Assembly: GCF_014284235.1 (NCBI RefSeq)
Contig: NZ_JACOGD010000012.1
Span: 1-64,000 of the forward strand
Source: Cognatundibacterium curvum
GTDB lineage: Bacteria; Pseudomonadota; Gammaproteobacteria; Burkholderiales; Burkholderiaceae_D
Direction: 5' to 3'
Length of the DNA: 64,000 nucleotides
Numbering within the stretch: the stretch's first letter is position 1; every line of letters begins with the position of its first letter. Below, one piece after another: positions 63,770 to 64,000 of the stretch. The notes beneath the pieces are model-generated. The model had not been told where the DNA came from and searched no databases. It saw nothing but the letters and a program-made list of their open reading frames with translations. Made by a program: the position numbers and the translations under genes.

Positions 63770-64000
63770 ATGACTAATTCCGAAACAAAAGCAACCCTCT
63801 CATTTTCCGATGGTTCCCCATCGCTGGAAATGCCGATTTACAAAGGATCGATCGGTCCTGACGTAATCGACATCCGTAAGTTGTACGGCTCTACAGGCAT
63901 GTTCACTTATGACCCAGGCTTCATGTCTACTGCTGCATGTAATTCTTCGATTACTTACATCGATGGTGACAAAGGTGAGTTGCTGTATCGTGGCTACCCA
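63770..64000 (+). CDS. gltA: Citrate synthase (5' part, cut by window edge)
   Basis: First 77 codons of type II citrate synthase: [39 protein letters not shown] and [17 protein letters not shown] are diagnostic. AAGGA lies before the ATG. The rest lies beyond the window. Confidence 0.96.
   Translation, partial: MTNSETKATLSFSDGSPSLEMPIYKGSIGPDVIDIRKLYGSTGMFTYDPGFMSTAACNSSITYIDGDKGELLYRGYP

Overview
The window reads as a chromosomal stretch of a betaproteobacterium of the order Burkholderiales, most like the Oxalobacteraceae (Undibacterium/Herminiimonas type). The signs are an FlhDC flagellar master regulator leading into a mot-che operon that contains cheD, a bamD/rluD/pgeF block beside phaC-phaB-phaR, and a GntR gene divergent from mdh in front of sdhCDAB-sdhE-gltA. 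The genus is inferred from gene order and protein style only. There are no rRNA or tRNA genes, no insertion sequences and no CRISPR arrays. Nearly all of it is densely packed core genome.

Layout. 0-7 kb: mnmH and a TesA-type esterase on the minus strand, a divergent YbbA-type ABC ATPase, then a minus-strand envelope operon (TPR protein, L,D-transpeptidase, periplasmic and cytoplasmic cyclophilins, lpxH). 7.5-10.6 kb: accA-tilS-dnaQ, overlapping end to start. 11-23.4 kb: one long plus-strand motility operon: flhD, flhC, a membrane-anchored methyltransferase, motA, motB, a CheZ-like protein, cheY, cheA, cheW, an MCP, cheR, cheD, cheB, cheY. 23.7-31 kb: a degenerate-EAL/HDOD protein, a GT39 glycosyltransferase and purL. 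31.2-32.7 kb: a low-quality reading frame that looks like a decaying piece of a large secreted metalloprotein. 33-36.5 kb (minus): parvulin, bolA, yciB, msrB, selO. 36.7-39.3 kb (minus): cheZ and a second cheA. 39.5-43.9 kb: PIN protein, yaaA, bamD, rluD, pgeF and a small membrane protein. 43.9-47.3 kb: PHA synthesis (phaC, phaB, phaR; no phaA). 47.4-53 kb: rimO, two little-known exported or unassigned proteins, a periplasmic binding-like protein, a cystathionine lyase-family enzyme and a small membrane protein. 53.3-64 kb: a TCA-cycle block, with acnA, an MliC-like protein, a CitE-like lyase and mdh on the minus strand, and gntR, sdhC, sdhD, sdhA, sdhB, sdhE and the start of gltA on the plus strand.

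How the parts work together. The motility operon holds the class I regulator, the stators and a complete adaptation-capable chemosensory system. Two well-formed sigma-28-type promoter sequences sit upstream of flhD, which would close a feedback loop. A third sigma-28-like site lies before an unassigned gene at 49.4 kb. Chemotaxis functions are split: the true CheZ sits 15 kb away with a second CheA, while the main operon carries a small protein with the CheZ catalytic motif. The TCA genes flank a GntR-family gene that has a perfect 20-bp palindrome just upstream of it.

The signals most worth a second look are the tandem sigma-28 sites before flhDC, the CheZ-like protein beside cheY, the membrane methyltransferase in the flhC-motA gap, a pair of mutually exclusive hairpins between sdhB and sdhE, the 20-bp palindrome by gntR, a run of 12-bp tandem repeats between two cyclophilin genes, and the secreted-protein remnant whose HExxH motif has become HExxD. 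I did not find a wholly new defence or mobile system.
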